DNA from: Pseudoalteromonas rubra
GTDB taxonomy: Bacteria > Pseudomonadota > Gammaproteobacteria > Enterobacterales > Alteromonadaceae
NCBI RefSeq assembly: GCF_005886805.2
Contig: NZ_CP045429.1
Coordinates: forward strand, 62,001 to 126,000
Reading direction: 5' to 3'
Length of the DNA stretch: 64,000 nt
This document shows, one piece after another, positions 53,501 through 63,000 of the stretch (position 1 is the stretch's first letter; each line of letters opens with the position of its first letter). A model generated the notes under the pieces. That model worked only from the letters and a program-made list of their open reading frames with translations, was not told where the DNA came from and ran no database searches. Both the position numbers and the translations under genes were made by a program.

Positions 53501-54614
53501 GCTAGCGCCGGGTGAAAAAGCGTATGTGAATACAGCAGCACCATTTGCAATTGCAGAAGCAAGCGGTACTGAAATTCTGGCTGCGGTAACTGAAGAAGTA
53601 CTGGCGGGTCCAGATGCTGCGACGCCTCCTGCGATTGTAAGCATGATGCATGAGACGCCTGAGCACACTGAAACAGGTACCGTGTTAGGTCAGGTAGAGC
53701 TTGTAGAGCAAGAAGGCACAGTTGATGTTTCTGAATTCTATGTCCGCTTCCAGTCTAATGAAGGCATCACAGTAACTAAAGAAGGTGACATTGTTGTAAC
53801 CAACGGTGACCTGCTAGATTACGATGCTGGCGTACACCAGGTTGAGCTGGTTGTTGTAGCGATTGACGTACAAGGTAACGTGTCTGAGCAAGGTTACATC
53901 ACAGTGATGATTACCAACGAAGCAGATACTGTTGAAGAGCAGACGCCAGTTATTGCTCCTGACCAGACCTTTGAAGTGATGGAAAATGCAGAAGAAGGCA
54001 CTGAAGTTGGCATGCTGATGGTGATGGATCAGGACGATGACCTGGTATCTTTCAGCGTTGAAGGCAGCTCTTCATTTGCAATCGATGAGGAAGGTTACAT
54101 CACAGTTGTTGGTCCTATCGACTACGATGCAAGCGACATGATCACGATTAAAGTTACTGCGCACGATAAAGCGGGTAACATGTCTGAGCCTGTAGCGGTT
54201 GTTTTCTACATCCTTGAAGACGAGTATGAAGGCACGCCAGTTGTTGAAATGAACCAACGTTTCTCAGTGAACGAGAATGCTGCAATCGGTACTGAGATTG
54301 GCCGACTAGCATACTCTGATATTGATGGTGACGTGACTCAGTTCGTAGTGACAGGTACTAACCTGGTGTCTATTGACGAAGACGGTATCATCACTGTGGC
54401 TGGCGACATTGACTTTGAGTACGAGCGTGTAATCAAGTTCAACGTTGTAGCTGTAGATGAAATGGGTAAATCGTCTGAACCTGTGATGGTTGAAGTTCGT
54501 GTGAACGACCTGACAGGTGGTGATGACAATGATGACGACGACTCAGGTTCACTGGCTTGGTTGACGTTACTTGCAGCTCCGTTTGCAGCACTACGTCGCC
54601 GTAAGCGTAAATAA
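50544..54614 (+). CDS. Large secreted subtilisin-like protease with cadherin repeats and GlyGly-CTERM anchor
   Basis: 1356 residues. Signal peptide 1-27, inhibitor I9-type propeptide about 50-150, S8 catalytic domain with D178 (AVLDTGID), H245 (DHGTHV) and S557 (SGTSMASP). A PA domain insert lies at about 395-510 (DFTGKAVLIDRGACAF). A large C-terminal part includes two cadherin-like repeats at about 1140-1325 (DQTFEVMENAEEGTEVG, NQRFSVNENAAIGTEIG). The end is an acidic DDNDDDD run, SGSLAWLTLLAAPFAALRR and a basic tail, a GlyGly-CTERM signal, implying type II secretion and rhombosortase processing. Strong terminator after. A degradative exoenzyme typical of marine bacteria. Confidence 0.93.
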   Translation: MAKYSFKATAVASAVSGALMAASATAATVQVQPSTSLKVSQVAFEQGNTAEARTNAYLVVMKQNTAVDLVAKGVYSEAAAKHTFASVQAAQSNLRQQIQQLDSGAKVLGATKVLASTLIVEASDSTLDKLRNNAAVERILPLRDSRLFVEESSGYIGADSVKQNLGVTGEGVKVAVLDTGIDYTHKVFNEAAGTVEAYEAEAADPTTVAWPQGQVKGGYDFVRNDADPIEDDPRFREGATELTDHGTHVSHDVTGISPDVELYVYSVCGGGCTWAAQISALEAAMDPNGDGDISDRVDLMNMSLGGEFGNTFTGDGTQYLIQRAVELGTNMIIAAGNDDDIPFRVGGPSTTPNAMSVASLTHPTHERLFGEGSMAGSETVIQPASFGPQEAFSFTQDDAELVYPSENQNGCDLEGGANPFDAMDFTGKAVLIDRGACAFTEKVLNAQEKGAVLVLIANNNDDGTPAPMGGGDPEVTIPSVGINYDAGDALKNQLRDGAATYSVSGVLKATTGGVSSFSSRGPSMDGLLKPEIAAPGSDILAAYPGTGDQLIRNSGTSMASPIVAGAVALMKEGRPELDAFEIKAMLMNTADLNIHVDSLHVDPESPLAPISRIGAGLVDVEKAMASPVAAWSWISEYETNQGALSFGFDVLEEVTTYTKTVELKNFSDKHKTYNLRIEARYDNDEDTGALSWEYPEEVTVPAGQTIAFDVSVTVDPAKLPEWGMTNPLSADDLGPRTAALTLSEMDGALVFNDVETEGDHDLHMVYHMLPKAHVGLDLHHEMVNGEPMLVAMNNGYRTVNPLADQLVAVGEEASEEEKAFNILGTTFNVFASEGCTDTGLFFTASMKLRDDVTHLRQAGYQMNLDTNNDGTFDYALSIYNDVGRSAAVPGRGRTVSGPIVDGAPSWQFLTPMYHETGSSTVTFAGCTDLIGLTSNELGNEMSIEAQVGWDNYQLGISTVTDSLTGNAIFGTSAATLVDADGNAVRSLAPGEKAYVNTAAPFAIAEASGTEILAAVTEEVLAGPDAATPPAIVSMMHETPEHTETGTVLGQVELVEQEGTVDVSEFYVRFQSNEGITVTKEGDIVVTNGDLLDYDAGVHQVELVVVAIDVQGNVSEQGYITVMITNEADTVEEQTPVIAPDQTFEVMENAEEGTEVGMLMVMDQDDDLVSFSVEGSSSFAIDEEGYITVVGPIDYDASDMITIKVTAHDKAGNMSEPVAVVFYILEDEYEGTPVVEMNQRFSVNENAAIGTEIGRLAYSDIDGDVTQFVVTGTNLVSIDEDGIITVAGDIDFEYERVIKFNVVAVDEMGKSSEPVMVEVRVNDLTGGDDNDDDDSGSLAWLTLLAAPFAALRRRKRK

Positions 54615-54639
54615 GCAGCTAATACATCATTAGTTGAAG

Positions 54640-54675
54640 AAACCGTCTCGGGGTAACCCGAGGCGGTTTTTTTAT
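54640..54675 (+). terminator. Intrinsic terminator of the protease gene
   Basis: AACCGTCTCGGG-GTAA-CCCGAGGCGGTTTTTTT: a stem with one G-T wobble, a GTAA loop and seven T residues. Confidence 0.92.
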
Positions 54676-55049
54676 AGGGTTACTTTTATACTATTGGTGT
54701 TTTGGGCACCCTGATATTGGCTTTGTCGGTTGTGAGTAATACCCATTTGCTTAATTAAGTGTTCTATCTTGAGGCGAGACAATAGGGTCGATAATACTGC
54801 TATCGTTGAGGCACTTAAGTCCACATAGGCGAGGCAAAAATTTGCGAATTGATACCTTAGGTAAAGGTTTTAAATGAGAAACTTTTAACGCCGTTAGCGT
54901 GATAGGTGCTCCTTGAAATAGAACAGATATTGTTTGAGCTTGGTATAAAAGACGGTCAGGGCTTAAAGGAATGGCGTCAGGCTGTTTATAGCCTGACTTA
55001 TGCGTTTACGGACACGTGCCTGGAGTGGCTGCGGGTACTCTGTGCCGGG
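54676..55049. other. Gene-free stretch after the protease
   Basis: About 370 bp. It holds a perfect hairpin GTCAGGCT-GTTTAT-AGCCTGAC (54977-54998) about 50 bp after the DUF2721 gene on the minus strand, probably its terminator. GGTGCTCC and GGGCACC around 54700 add weak symmetry. The plus-strand open frame at 54906 runs into the DUF2721 gene and is not credible. Confidence 0.5.
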
Positions 55050-55514
55050 TTATTCCCCGATATCTTTAAAGATCATACCCCGGCGCATACTCCGGGTGGC
55101 CAGAAATACTTCGGCGAGTAAGGCTAAAAAGGCGCAGATCAGTAATAGCATAGCGGCTATAAAGCAGCTCGACAGGGTCACGCCCAGCGACAACGAATAA
55201 AGGTGGGAAATAAACAACACCATGACGACGGCGCACACCAGCAGTGCAGAGAGTACACTCATGCTAAAAGCAATGTGAATATAGCGTGAGCGTTTGAGTA
55301 ATGCGCGCATCTCGCGGGTGAGGTGACCTTTCAGCTCTTCGTCCGGACTGTTGTTTAACTTTCGATCCAATAATCTGGCTCTGTCGGTGATCCGTGCCAG
55401 CCGATTTGACAAGACACCCAATGTGGCTGCAATTCCTGTAATTAAAAAAACAGGTGCAACGGCCGTTTGGATCACCTTCGCCATCGTCAGTATGCTTACT
55501 ACATCCGTATTCAT
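55050..55514 (-). CDS. DUF2721 membrane protein
   Basis: 154 residues from ATG 55514 (a TTG two codons earlier is less likely). Three transmembrane helices (about 15-37, 78-100, 108-132) and the DUF2721 signature AVAPVFLITGIAATLGVLSNRLARITDRARLLD near the N-terminus. Function unknown. Its ATG overlaps the TAA of the upstream thioredoxin-like gene (TAATG), so the pair is translationally coupled. Confidence 0.82.
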   Translation of the reverse strand: MNTDVVSILTMAKVIQTAVAPVFLITGIAATLGVLSNRLARITDRARLLDRKLNNSPDEELKGHLTREMRALLKRSRYIHIAFSMSVLSALLVCAVVMVLFISHLYSLSLGVTLSSCFIAAMLLLICAFLALLAEVFLATRSMRRGMIFKDIGE

Positions 55515-56017
55515 TACCAACGTACCTGTTCAATAATACCCGCCTGTTCGCCAATCAGTGTTTTTACAACCTGATTTTGTTTATTTAGCATAATCAAACG
55601 TGGGATCCCCTTATTGGCATACTGACTGTAAATGGCTCTGTCGGGGTCGGCCACTATGTTAAAGTCGATACCAAAAGAGGTGCGGAAGGCCTTTAAGGTC
55701 TCGACATCTTCTTCGCGGCCTATGGCAATGATTTGTAATTGCGGATCGGCTAATAGTTCAGATGCTTTTAATTCGTTCAGCGTACGCTGAGAGTCCGAGC
55801 ACCAGCTGGCAAACAGGATAATCAGCTTGTTTCCCTGAGCTAACTGGACGGGCTCACCGTCTATATTGATTAGCTGAGTGTGCCTGAAAGTGTCGCCGGG
55901 ATTGATATAAGTTTCATATCCCTTGGGGTGAGCGTCTGGCAATGGGGTGGCGTTACAGGCACTCAGTTGACTGCCTAGCGCGGTTACGAGAGCGACGATA
56001 GTGAGAGGTTTTATCAT
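55514..56017 (-). CDS. Thioredoxin-like lipoprotein with CxxS active site
   Basis: 167 residues. Lipoprotein signal with lipobox LSAC (Cys about 21). TlpA/AhpC-type thioredoxin fold: FRHTQLINIDGEPVQLAQGNKLIILFASWCSDSQRTLNEL, then cis-Pro region KGIPRLIMLNK. The motif is W-C-S-D-S, so the resolving Cys is replaced by Ser, which suggests a monothiol oxidoreductase or isomerase rather than a disulfide reductase. Periplasmic, anchored. Coupled to the DUF2721 gene. Confidence 0.8.
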   Translation of the reverse strand: MIKPLTIVALVTALGSQLSACNATPLPDAHPKGYETYINPGDTFRHTQLINIDGEPVQLAQGNKLIILFASWCSDSQRTLNELKASELLADPQLQIIAIGREEDVETLKAFRTSFGIDFNIVADPDRAIYSQYANKGIPRLIMLNKQNQVVKTLIGEQAGIIEQVRW

Positions 56018-56153
56018 TATTATGGTCCTTGCGGTACAATACCCTCATTAATGCGTATTTTTAAGGTGAGCGCAAGTTTCAGTGGTGTCTGAACTGCTGC
56101 GATGAGACAGGCTGTCATGGCATCCTGGCAGACCAGCACCGAGTGTAATTGCT

Positions 56154-56579
56154 ATGTTGTATATCTCTTTGTTTTTTTCGGCCCTGATCTCCGCCACCCT
56201 GCTGCCAGCTTCTTCTGAGTTGTTGCTGTCCGGATTGGTGGTAAAGCAGCAGGGAGAGCTGTTTTTACTATGGCTCAGCGCAACCACCGGCAATGTGCTC
56301 GGTAGTGTGATTAATTATTACCTCGGTACCATTGTCAGCCGGGTAGAAGACAAGCGCTGGTTTCCTGTTTCCAAACCGGCAATGAGCAAAGCGCAGCATC
56401 AATTCGAAAAATATGGGGTATACAGTTTGTTGTTTGCCTGGGTGCCCGTAGTCGGAGACCCTCTGACTCTGGTTGCGGGCGTCTTTAGAACCCGGTTCAG
56501 TCTCTTTCTGCTGTTAGTCGCGGCAGGTAAGGGGTTGCGTTACGCGGTGGTGATAGGGCTGGCAGCCGGTTTTATGTAA
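56154..56579 (+). CDS. YqaA-type small DedA-like membrane protein
   Basis: 141 residues, GTAAT...GCTATG context with ATG at 56154. Four hydrophobic segments. The SNARE-associated/DedA signature appears as GNVLGSVINYYLG and FAWVPVVGDPLTLVAGVFR. YqaA-family members are thought to be lipid-related membrane proteins; precise role not established. It converges with folX, 18 bp between stops. Confidence 0.82.
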   Translation: MLYISLFFSALISATLLPASSELLLSGLVVKQQGELFLLWLSATTGNVLGSVINYYLGTIVSRVEDKRWFPVSKPAMSKAQHQFEKYGVYSLLFAWVPVVGDPLTLVAGVFRTRFSLFLLLVAAGKGLRYAVVIGLAAGFM

Positions 56580-56597
56580 GTGGCTGCCAGAGTATGA

Positions 56598-56963
56598 TCA
56601 GACGGGTTTACGCCATTCGAGCGTCAGTGACACGGAATCCGCAAAGCGCAGCGCATGAGGCTTATCGACCTTCACTTTCGCATAGCTCACATCAGGGTGT
56701 TGGTGGCACTCTGTCAGAATGTCTGCGACCAGTTTTTCCAACAACAGAAAGTGGCCTTCCTCGACTTTAGCGATCACCGCTTTGGTAATGGTTTTGTAGT
56801 TCAGAGCATGGCCAACTTCATCGTGAAACAAACACTCCGCATCGGCCGGATAGTGGATCTCGATGTTGATCACAACATCTTGCTTTTTCTCTCTTTCTTC
56901 CTGATTGAACCCGATGAAGGTGCGTAACCTTAGGTTGGTAATATTGATGATCGCCGTGTGCAT
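56598..56963 (-). CDS. folX: Dihydroneopterin triphosphate 2'-epimerase
   Basis: 121 residues of the T-fold DHNA family. The sequence LRLRTFIGFNQEE, VVINIEIHYPADA, ALNYKTITKAVI, FLLLEKLVADIL and KPHALRFADSVSLTLEW is of the FolX rather than FolB type (HALRYADSVS in E. coli). It epimerises dihydroneopterin triphosphate to the monapterin form. It is last in folM-folE-folX, 9 bp after folE, consistent with tetrahydromonapterin synthesis. Confidence 0.88.
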   Translation of the reverse strand: MHTAIINITNLRLRTFIGFNQEEREKKQDVVINIEIHYPADAECLFHDEVGHALNYKTITKAVIAKVEEGHFLLLEKLVADILTECHQHPDVSYAKVKVDKPHALRFADSVSLTLEWRKPV

Positions 56964-56972
56964 AAGCGGTCC

Positions 56973-57527
56973 TTAGCGTTTTAGTAGTTGTAAGAATTCA
57001 TTACGTGTTTTGGCATCTTCACGGAAGTTACCCAGCATCACTGAGGTACGCATCTGCGAGTTTTGTTTTTCAACGCCACGCATCATCATGCACATGTGTT
57101 TCGCCTCAATAACCACACCAACACCACGGGCGCCGGTCACTTCCTCGACGGCTTTGGCGATTTGATGCGTAAGTTGCTCCTGGATCTGAAAGCGACGCGC
57201 ATACATGTCCACGATGCGTGCAAACTTAGATAAGCCTAACACCTTGCCATTAGGAATGTAAGCGATGTGGGCGCGGCCAACGAATGGCAACAGGTGATGT
57301 TCACACATAGAATAAAGCTCGATATCCTGGATCAGGACCATGTCATCGGCATCAGAGCTGAATACGGCGTTGTTGGTCACATCACTGAGCTCCTGACGGT
57401 AGCCCTGAGTCAGGTATTCCATGGCCTTGGCAGCACGTTTGGGGGTATCAAGCAGCCCTTCACGGTCTTTGTCTTCGCCTACGGCGGTGATGATCTGTTG
57501 GAAACTGCTTTTTAATTCGTCATGCAT
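56973..57527 (-). CDS. folE: GTP cyclohydrolase I
   Basis: 184 residues from ATG 57527 (a GTG four codons earlier is possible). It converts GTP to 7,8-dihydroneopterin triphosphate. Seen: [10 protein letters not shown] (zinc Cys and His pair), [33 protein letters not shown] and the second zinc-site region HMCMMMRGV. In an apparent operon between folM and folX, where it supplies pterin for tetrahydromonapterin. Confidence 0.95.
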   Translation of the reverse strand: MHDELKSSFQQIITAVGEDKDREGLLDTPKRAAKAMEYLTQGYRQELSDVTNNAVFSSDADDMVLIQDIELYSMCEHHLLPFVGRAHIAYIPNGKVLGLSKFARIVDMYARRFQIQEQLTHQIAKAVEEVTGARGVGVVIEAKHMCMMMRGVEKQNSQMRTSVMLGNFREDAKTRNEFLQLLKR

Positions 57528-57562
57528 AATAAAACTCACTGTAGTTAATTCGCTCAGGCCTG

Positions 57563-58276
57563 CTATTTCAGGTGGCGGCCTCCGTCCACGGCCAAAGTGC
57601 GGCCGGTGATGTAATTACTTTTACGCAGCAACTCTACGGCGTCGATCACTTCGCGACAGCCAGGTTCAATACCCATAATGGATTTTTTCAGGGTTTTCTC
57701 TTTGTACTCGTCGCTGTCATCGTCATTAAAAATGATCAGAGACGGGGCGACGGAATTCACTTTGATATGCGGTGCATACTTGGCGGCAAAAGAGCGGCTG
57801 AGGTTATCCAGCGCAGCTTTGCTCGCGGCATAGGCGATATGTTTCGGGCTGCCTTTTTCAACCACATAATCGGTGATATGAATAATGTCGGCCGTACCTG
57901 GGTAGTTTTGCAACAAAGGTGTCAGACCCATATTGAGCAGATACGGCACTTTGGCATGAATATGCATCATGGCATCGAATAAGGCATTGTGATCCAGGTT
58001 CAGCGCTTCACAATCCCAGCTTGAGGCATTATGTATCACCGCGCGCAATGTGTCGGTATGTTGCTTAACTTGGGCAATCAGCGACGCGATTGCGTCTGTT
58101 TGATTGAAATCTACCTGGATACAGATCACGCCTTGTTCTGTCAGGGTATCTATGATCGGGCGTTGTGTGCGATAGGTCATGATCACTGGAATGTCTTCAG
58201 CGATAAAGTGCTGAACCATTGCCAGACCAATACGCTGTGCGGCTCCGGTGATTAAAATGGGCGCTGTCATTGGCAT
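57563..58276 (-). CDS. folM: Dihydromonapterin reductase
   Basis: 237 residues, short-chain dehydrogenase. N-terminal cofactor motif [14 protein letters not shown] (TGxxxRIG), NAS at about 88-90, catalytic Tyr-Lys in YAASKAAL, and VNSVAPSLI after. GAAQRIG and the HNASSWD segment are typical of FolM/pteridine reductase. It produces tetrahydromonapterin, the cofactor of phenylalanine hydroxylase in such bacteria. First gene of folM-folE-folX. Start may be the second ATG (58270). Confidence 0.85.
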   Translation of the reverse strand: MPMTAPILITGAAQRIGLAMVQHFIAEDIPVIMTYRTQRPIIDTLTEQGVICIQVDFNQTDAIASLIAQVKQHTDTLRAVIHNASSWDCEALNLDHNALFDAMMHIHAKVPYLLNMGLTPLLQNYPGTADIIHITDYVVEKGSPKHIAYAASKAALDNLSRSFAAKYAPHIKVNSVAPSLIIFNDDDSDEYKEKTLKKSIMGIEPGCREVIDAVELLRKSNYITGRTLAVDGGRHLK

Positions 58277-58391
58277 GTGTCCTTTTTTGCAGAGTTAACG
58301 GGTGGCGGGTGACCCCGCGACTGTACCCGTAGTGCGTCTGGCCTTGTACGTGGTGTATCGCAGGCCAGATCACTGAGACTATGTCGGGGTA

Positions 58392-59228
58392 TTACTCATC
58401 GTCGTAAATAGTGGGGATGGGCTGACGCTTGTGCTGGGTCTTTTGATAAATATCAATCAGCAGTTGCTCGACATCCAGGCTAATGGGCTTGCCTTCCAGG
58501 AAGTCATCAATGTCATCATAGCTCAGACCCAGGGCTTCTTCGTCCGCGAGGCCTGGGCGGTCGCACTCCAAATCTGCAGTGGGGGTTTTATGGACCAATG
58601 ACTGAGGTGCACCCAGATGATCAGCCAATGCCCTTACCTGGCGTTTAGACAGGCCAAACAGTGGCGCTAAATCACAGGCACCATCTCCAAACTTAGTATA
58701 GAAACCGGTGATATTCTCAGCACTATGGTCAGTACCGACTACCAGGCCGCGTGTCAGGCCGGCGATTTCATACTGGGCAACCATGCGTTGTCTGGCTTTC
58801 ACATTGCCTTTCACAAAGTCGACCAGGGCTGCGCTCGGCAGCTCGGTTTCAGTGGCTTGCATTGCTTGAATCGCTTGCTCATGCATGGCGTCAGCTGCAG
58901 CTTTAATATTGACCGTTAAGCGCTTTGTGGGTTGAATGAAAGACAGGGCCTGTTGGGCTTCATCTTCGTCAGCCTGGGTACCATATGGTAAGCGCATGGC
59001 AATAAACTGATAACCCTGTCGGCCTTGCTCGGCATTCAGTTCATCAATGGCCAGTTGGCACAAACGGCCACAGGTAGAAGAGTCAACACCACCACTGATC
59101 CCCAGTACCAGGCTGTGACAATGGGCTGAGATCAGCGTTTGTTTGATAAACTGAACACGTCGGGCGACTTCCGCCGCGACATCAATGGTTGGCTGAACTT
59201 TCATTTCAGCAATGATAGCTTCACGCAT
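58392..59228 (-). CDS. nadE: Ammonia-dependent NAD synthetase
   Basis: 278 residues. ATP pyrophosphatase P-loop SGGVDSS (45-51), then [59 protein letters not shown] and the C-terminal [28 protein letters not shown]. It adenylates and amidates nicotinic acid adenine dinucleotide to NAD using ammonia; no glutaminase domain is present. Single-gene unit. Confidence 0.95.
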   Translation of the reverse strand: MREAIIAEMKVQPTIDVAAEVARRVQFIKQTLISAHCHSLVLGISGGVDSSTCGRLCQLAIDELNAEQGRQGYQFIAMRLPYGTQADEDEAQQALSFIQPTKRLTVNIKAAADAMHEQAIQAMQATETELPSAALVDFVKGNVKARQRMVAQYEIAGLTRGLVVGTDHSAENITGFYTKFGDGACDLAPLFGLSKRQVRALADHLGAPQSLVHKTPTADLECDRPGLADEEALGLSYDDIDDFLEGKPISLDVEQLLIDIYQKTQHKRQPIPTIYDDE

Positions 59229-59342
59229 GGGATTTCCCTCTGGCCAACGTTATGTTATCTGGCTGGCCTAAATATGATTGATTGCCCTAAGTTTACTTGA
59301 AATTGTTACCAATTAGATCTGTTTCTTACCCTGATTGCGTGG

Positions 59343-59960
59343 TTACAGACCAAGATGTTGCTTGATAGTCTGAAGTTCCTGCTTAAGCTGATCGATTTCC
59401 TGTAACAGCTCATCCAGGTTTACAGCGGGTTCAGTCGCGCTGCTCTCGGCCTGTTCCAGGTCTTCTGTATCGCCGAATAAGTGTTGGTAGCGTGCCTCGC
59501 GTTTGCCTGGCTCTCTGGCCAGGCGAGTGGCGAGTTCTTGCTGTATGAGCTCATTCAGTGCGGTCTCAACTTCAACAACCGTGCTAAATTCGGCTAATCG
59601 GCCGCTGCGGGTACGTAGTTCGCCAGGCGTCTGTGGTCCGCGTAATAGCAGCAGACAGACAATGGCGCGTTGTTGCTCTGTGAGTTTCAGACTACCAAAT
59701 TCGCTATTACAAAAGCGATGTTTGTACTTACTTACTCGACCGGATAAACCCTCATCACAAACGACAATACGTTTTTGTTCGAGTTGTGTCAGAGTGTCCA
59801 GAACGTCTGACTCAGACAAGGCCATGACCGGCTCGCGATTAGATTTTTGGTTACAGGCATTAGTCAGCGCGTTAAGTGATAAAGGGTACTGATCGGGGGT
59901 GGTGGTTTGCTTTTCCAGCAGACAGCCGATGATCCGTTGTTCAATCTTGGATAAGTTCAT
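59343..59960 (-). CDS. yceH: YceH-family DUF480 protein
   Basis: 205 residues. Family features LSKIEQRIIGCLLEKQTTTPDQYPLSLNALTNACNQKSNREPVM and LTEQQRAIVCLLLLRGPQTPGELRTRS form two winged-helix domains. A C-terminal coiled-coil tail (LDELLQEIDQLKQELQTIKQ) is typical. Function not established. Confidence 0.9.
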   Translation of the reverse strand: MNLSKIEQRIIGCLLEKQTTTPDQYPLSLNALTNACNQKSNREPVMALSESDVLDTLTQLEQKRIVVCDEGLSGRVSKYKHRFCNSEFGSLKLTEQQRAIVCLLLLRGPQTPGELRTRSGRLAEFSTVVEVETALNELIQQELATRLAREPGKREARYQHLFGDTEDLEQAESSATEPAVNLDELLQEIDQLKQELQTIKQHLGL

Positions 59961-60079
59961 CTCTATTCCCTATATGAAGTGCTATGATACTTTGCAGCAG
60001 ATCAGGTTGATTTTCATGACTTTACTCTATGCGATTTGCACGACCTTGCATAGTGGCCTCAGGTGAATAGCGGGTATTT

Positions 60080-63000
60080 TCAATGTGTGACTCGGCACGC
60101 TTTGGTTTCATCTACCCAACGCTGCAGCATTTTGCTCAGTGCGGCAAAGTTGATTGGTTTGCTCAGATAGGCATCCATACCGGCAGCCAGACATTTTTCT
60201 TCATCGCCTTCCATCGCATTGGCTGTGAGGGCAATGATAGGCGTTTGTTGGTGTTGTTCTCCTGCCACGCCGGCACGGATTTCTTTGGTCGCTGTGTAGC
60301 CATCCATTTCGGGCATCTGGCAATCCATCAAAATAATCGCATAGGCCTCTTCGCGGACTTTAAGGTGTTTAATGGCAGCAAGGCCATTATGTGCGCAAGT
60401 GACATGTGCCCCCAGCTTCTCAAGCAGTGTGGTTGCCACAGTTTGATTTATCTTGTTGTCTTCTACCAGTAGGATATCCACATCCAGGCAGACGTCCTCT
60501 GTGGTATTCGCTGCCAGCGGTTCTTTGCGTTTAACTAAGGATAGTGCGTTGGCAGGAGTGAGAGGACAGAGTAATAAGTTGTTCGCTGAGAACTGCGGCC
60601 AAGCCTGGGTTTCTTGCATGGTATGGCACAACAGGGCATAGCTGAGTTGTTTGGCTTTGATGTGTTTCAGCAGATTTTTGAGATCCGATTCAGGCGTCGT
60701 ACTTAGTACCTCTGTGGCAATGATCAAAGCAGGTTTGTGTGAGGTATCTGCATCGTATGCTGCAAGCATCTGTGCAACGCTTTCAAAATGCTCTGTGGGT
60801 ATATGCCAGGCATCCAGCATGTGTCGTGCAGCGAGATCGGACGGAGAGTGCGAATCTATCACATACAGGCTGTCATTGTTGGTATCGAGTGCCCGAATAG
60901 GCTGTGGCTCTTCGAGCGCAACATAAAATGTGAACGTGCTGCCTATATTTGGCTTACTATAGGCATTCAGTGCCCCACCCATTAGTTCGCACAATTGTCT
61001 GGCAATGGTGAGGCCTAGCCCGGTACCACCAAACTTGCGGGTGGTGGAGGGGTCGGCCTGAGTGAAGGAGTCAAAAATTTTGCTTAATTGTTGCTTGCTT
61101 ATCCCGATCCCTGTGTCTTCAACACTGCACCACAGGCGAGACTGCTCACTGGTTCGTTCCGTATAACAGGTGAGAGTAACTTTCCCTCCTTCGGTAAACT
61201 TAACGGCATTGCTGATCAGGTTATTGAGGATCTGCTTGAGCCGGTGGGGATCTGTTTTGGCATATTGATACTGCATGTTTCGGCTATCAATGAACAACTC
61301 GGTCTGCTGGTCGTTTGCACGAGGTGCAAAGGCAGCAAAACAGTCGCTAATTATTTGGATCAGGTCACATTCGATTTGTTCAATATTGAGCTTGCCAGCC
61401 TCAATTTTTGAGAAATCCAGTATGTCGTTAATAATGGTGAGCAGAGATTCTGCTGAGCTTTGCGCCAGCGCCAGGTTACGTTGCTGTGTGTCGGTCAGCT
61501 GCGAATTGCCCAGGATCTCGAGCATGCCAATGATGCCATTCATGGGCGTGCGAATTTCATGACTCATACTGGCCAGAAAGTCCGCTTTGATTTTTGCGGA
61601 TTGCTCTGCCAGCTCTTTTTCTATGATCGCTTTGCGTTTAGCCTGCTGTTGTTGCTGGCCACTAAACAGGCTGGCTAACATTGCAGCGATGGCCTGAACA
61701 AAGCGCCGATCACTGTCAGTCCAGTCGGGGTAAGGATCGCCGTATTCAGTGCACAAAATGCCACAAACAGCACCGCGATGAAGGATAGGGATGATCAGCA
61801 TCGCTTCGACTTCAAACGGCTCAAGGTATTGATCAGCCAGAGGCCGGGTTATTGGGTGTTTAGTGGCGGTGCTTGCTTCTATGAGCTGCTTGCTGAGTAC
61901 CGCCGAAAACAAGCCGGGTAGTGTCGCTTTGCGCCAGGGCGGGAAATGTTGCAGGCTGTCTCGTCGAGTATTGCTGAAGCACGTGGGGTAGAGCTGAGCA
62001 TGATCTTCGCTAAGCAGCCAGATACTGGCACGTGATGCGCGGGCAGCCTGGCAAACCGCATCGGTGCACAGCTCCTGTGCGCGTTCTGTGTGATTGTTAA
62101 GGATGGCTTCATGCGTACTGAGTTGTGCCAGCAATTCATTGTTCCTGGCCACTTTTTCATGTTCTATCGCCATCAATTTACGGTCATTGATGTTTTGCAC
62201 CGAGCCAAATACTTGTAACGTCCAGCCATTTTCTTGTTTTGCCTGCGCTTTAATGAGTACCCAGCATTCCAGGCCTTTTTGTGGCTGAACAATGAATTCA
62301 TCCTCAAAGGGCCTGCCATGTTTGATTGCCTGGTTCATGTAATCCTGAAACTTCTTGCGATGGGGACCCTCTTTAAAGAACTCAGTGCTGCTCATCCAGG
62401 TTGGCTGATAATAGGGTGAGATGGCAAAAATCTGACGTGTGACTTCCGACAAAGTGATTTGATGACTTGCCAGATCAACAGACCAGGCACCAACCTGGGC
62501 CAGAGAGCCCATGTTGGTTAGTGCACTGGTTTTGCTTTTTAGCTCGGAGAGTAAGCGTGTGTAAAAGGAAAAGGCGAACAAAAAGAACAGCACTATGGTC
62601 AACAGTGCCAGGCGAAATGGCCATAAGGCGGCGGAAGAGGCTTTCCAGCCGTAACGCGGAGCAGCGTATAATACCCAGCTGCCCGATGGGACATGGATCG
62701 TGAAAGCGAGGGGGTTATGCTCTTGTATCGTGGGTGACCCATAGAAATATTCACCACTGTCACCCAGGCCATTTCTGCCCTGAATGGCAATCAGGTAATC
62801 ACTCTCGAGGTTATTCAGCGACACTTGTTCGTACAGTTTGGGCATATCAATCACAACCGACAATAGCCCCCAAAATGTGTCATTATCAACATAGACCGGG
62901 ATGCGGGCGATCAGCGCCACCCCGCCCTGTACCAGCTCAAGCGGGCCAGTCAGTACAATGGTGCGGGAGTCTCTGGCTTTGATGGCGTCTTTTTTTTGTT

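Noticed and set aside
54906..55121. Plus-strand 71-codon frame after the protease terminator
   Set aside because: It overlaps the DUF2721 gene on the other strand, contains its probable terminator hairpin, and has no domain.
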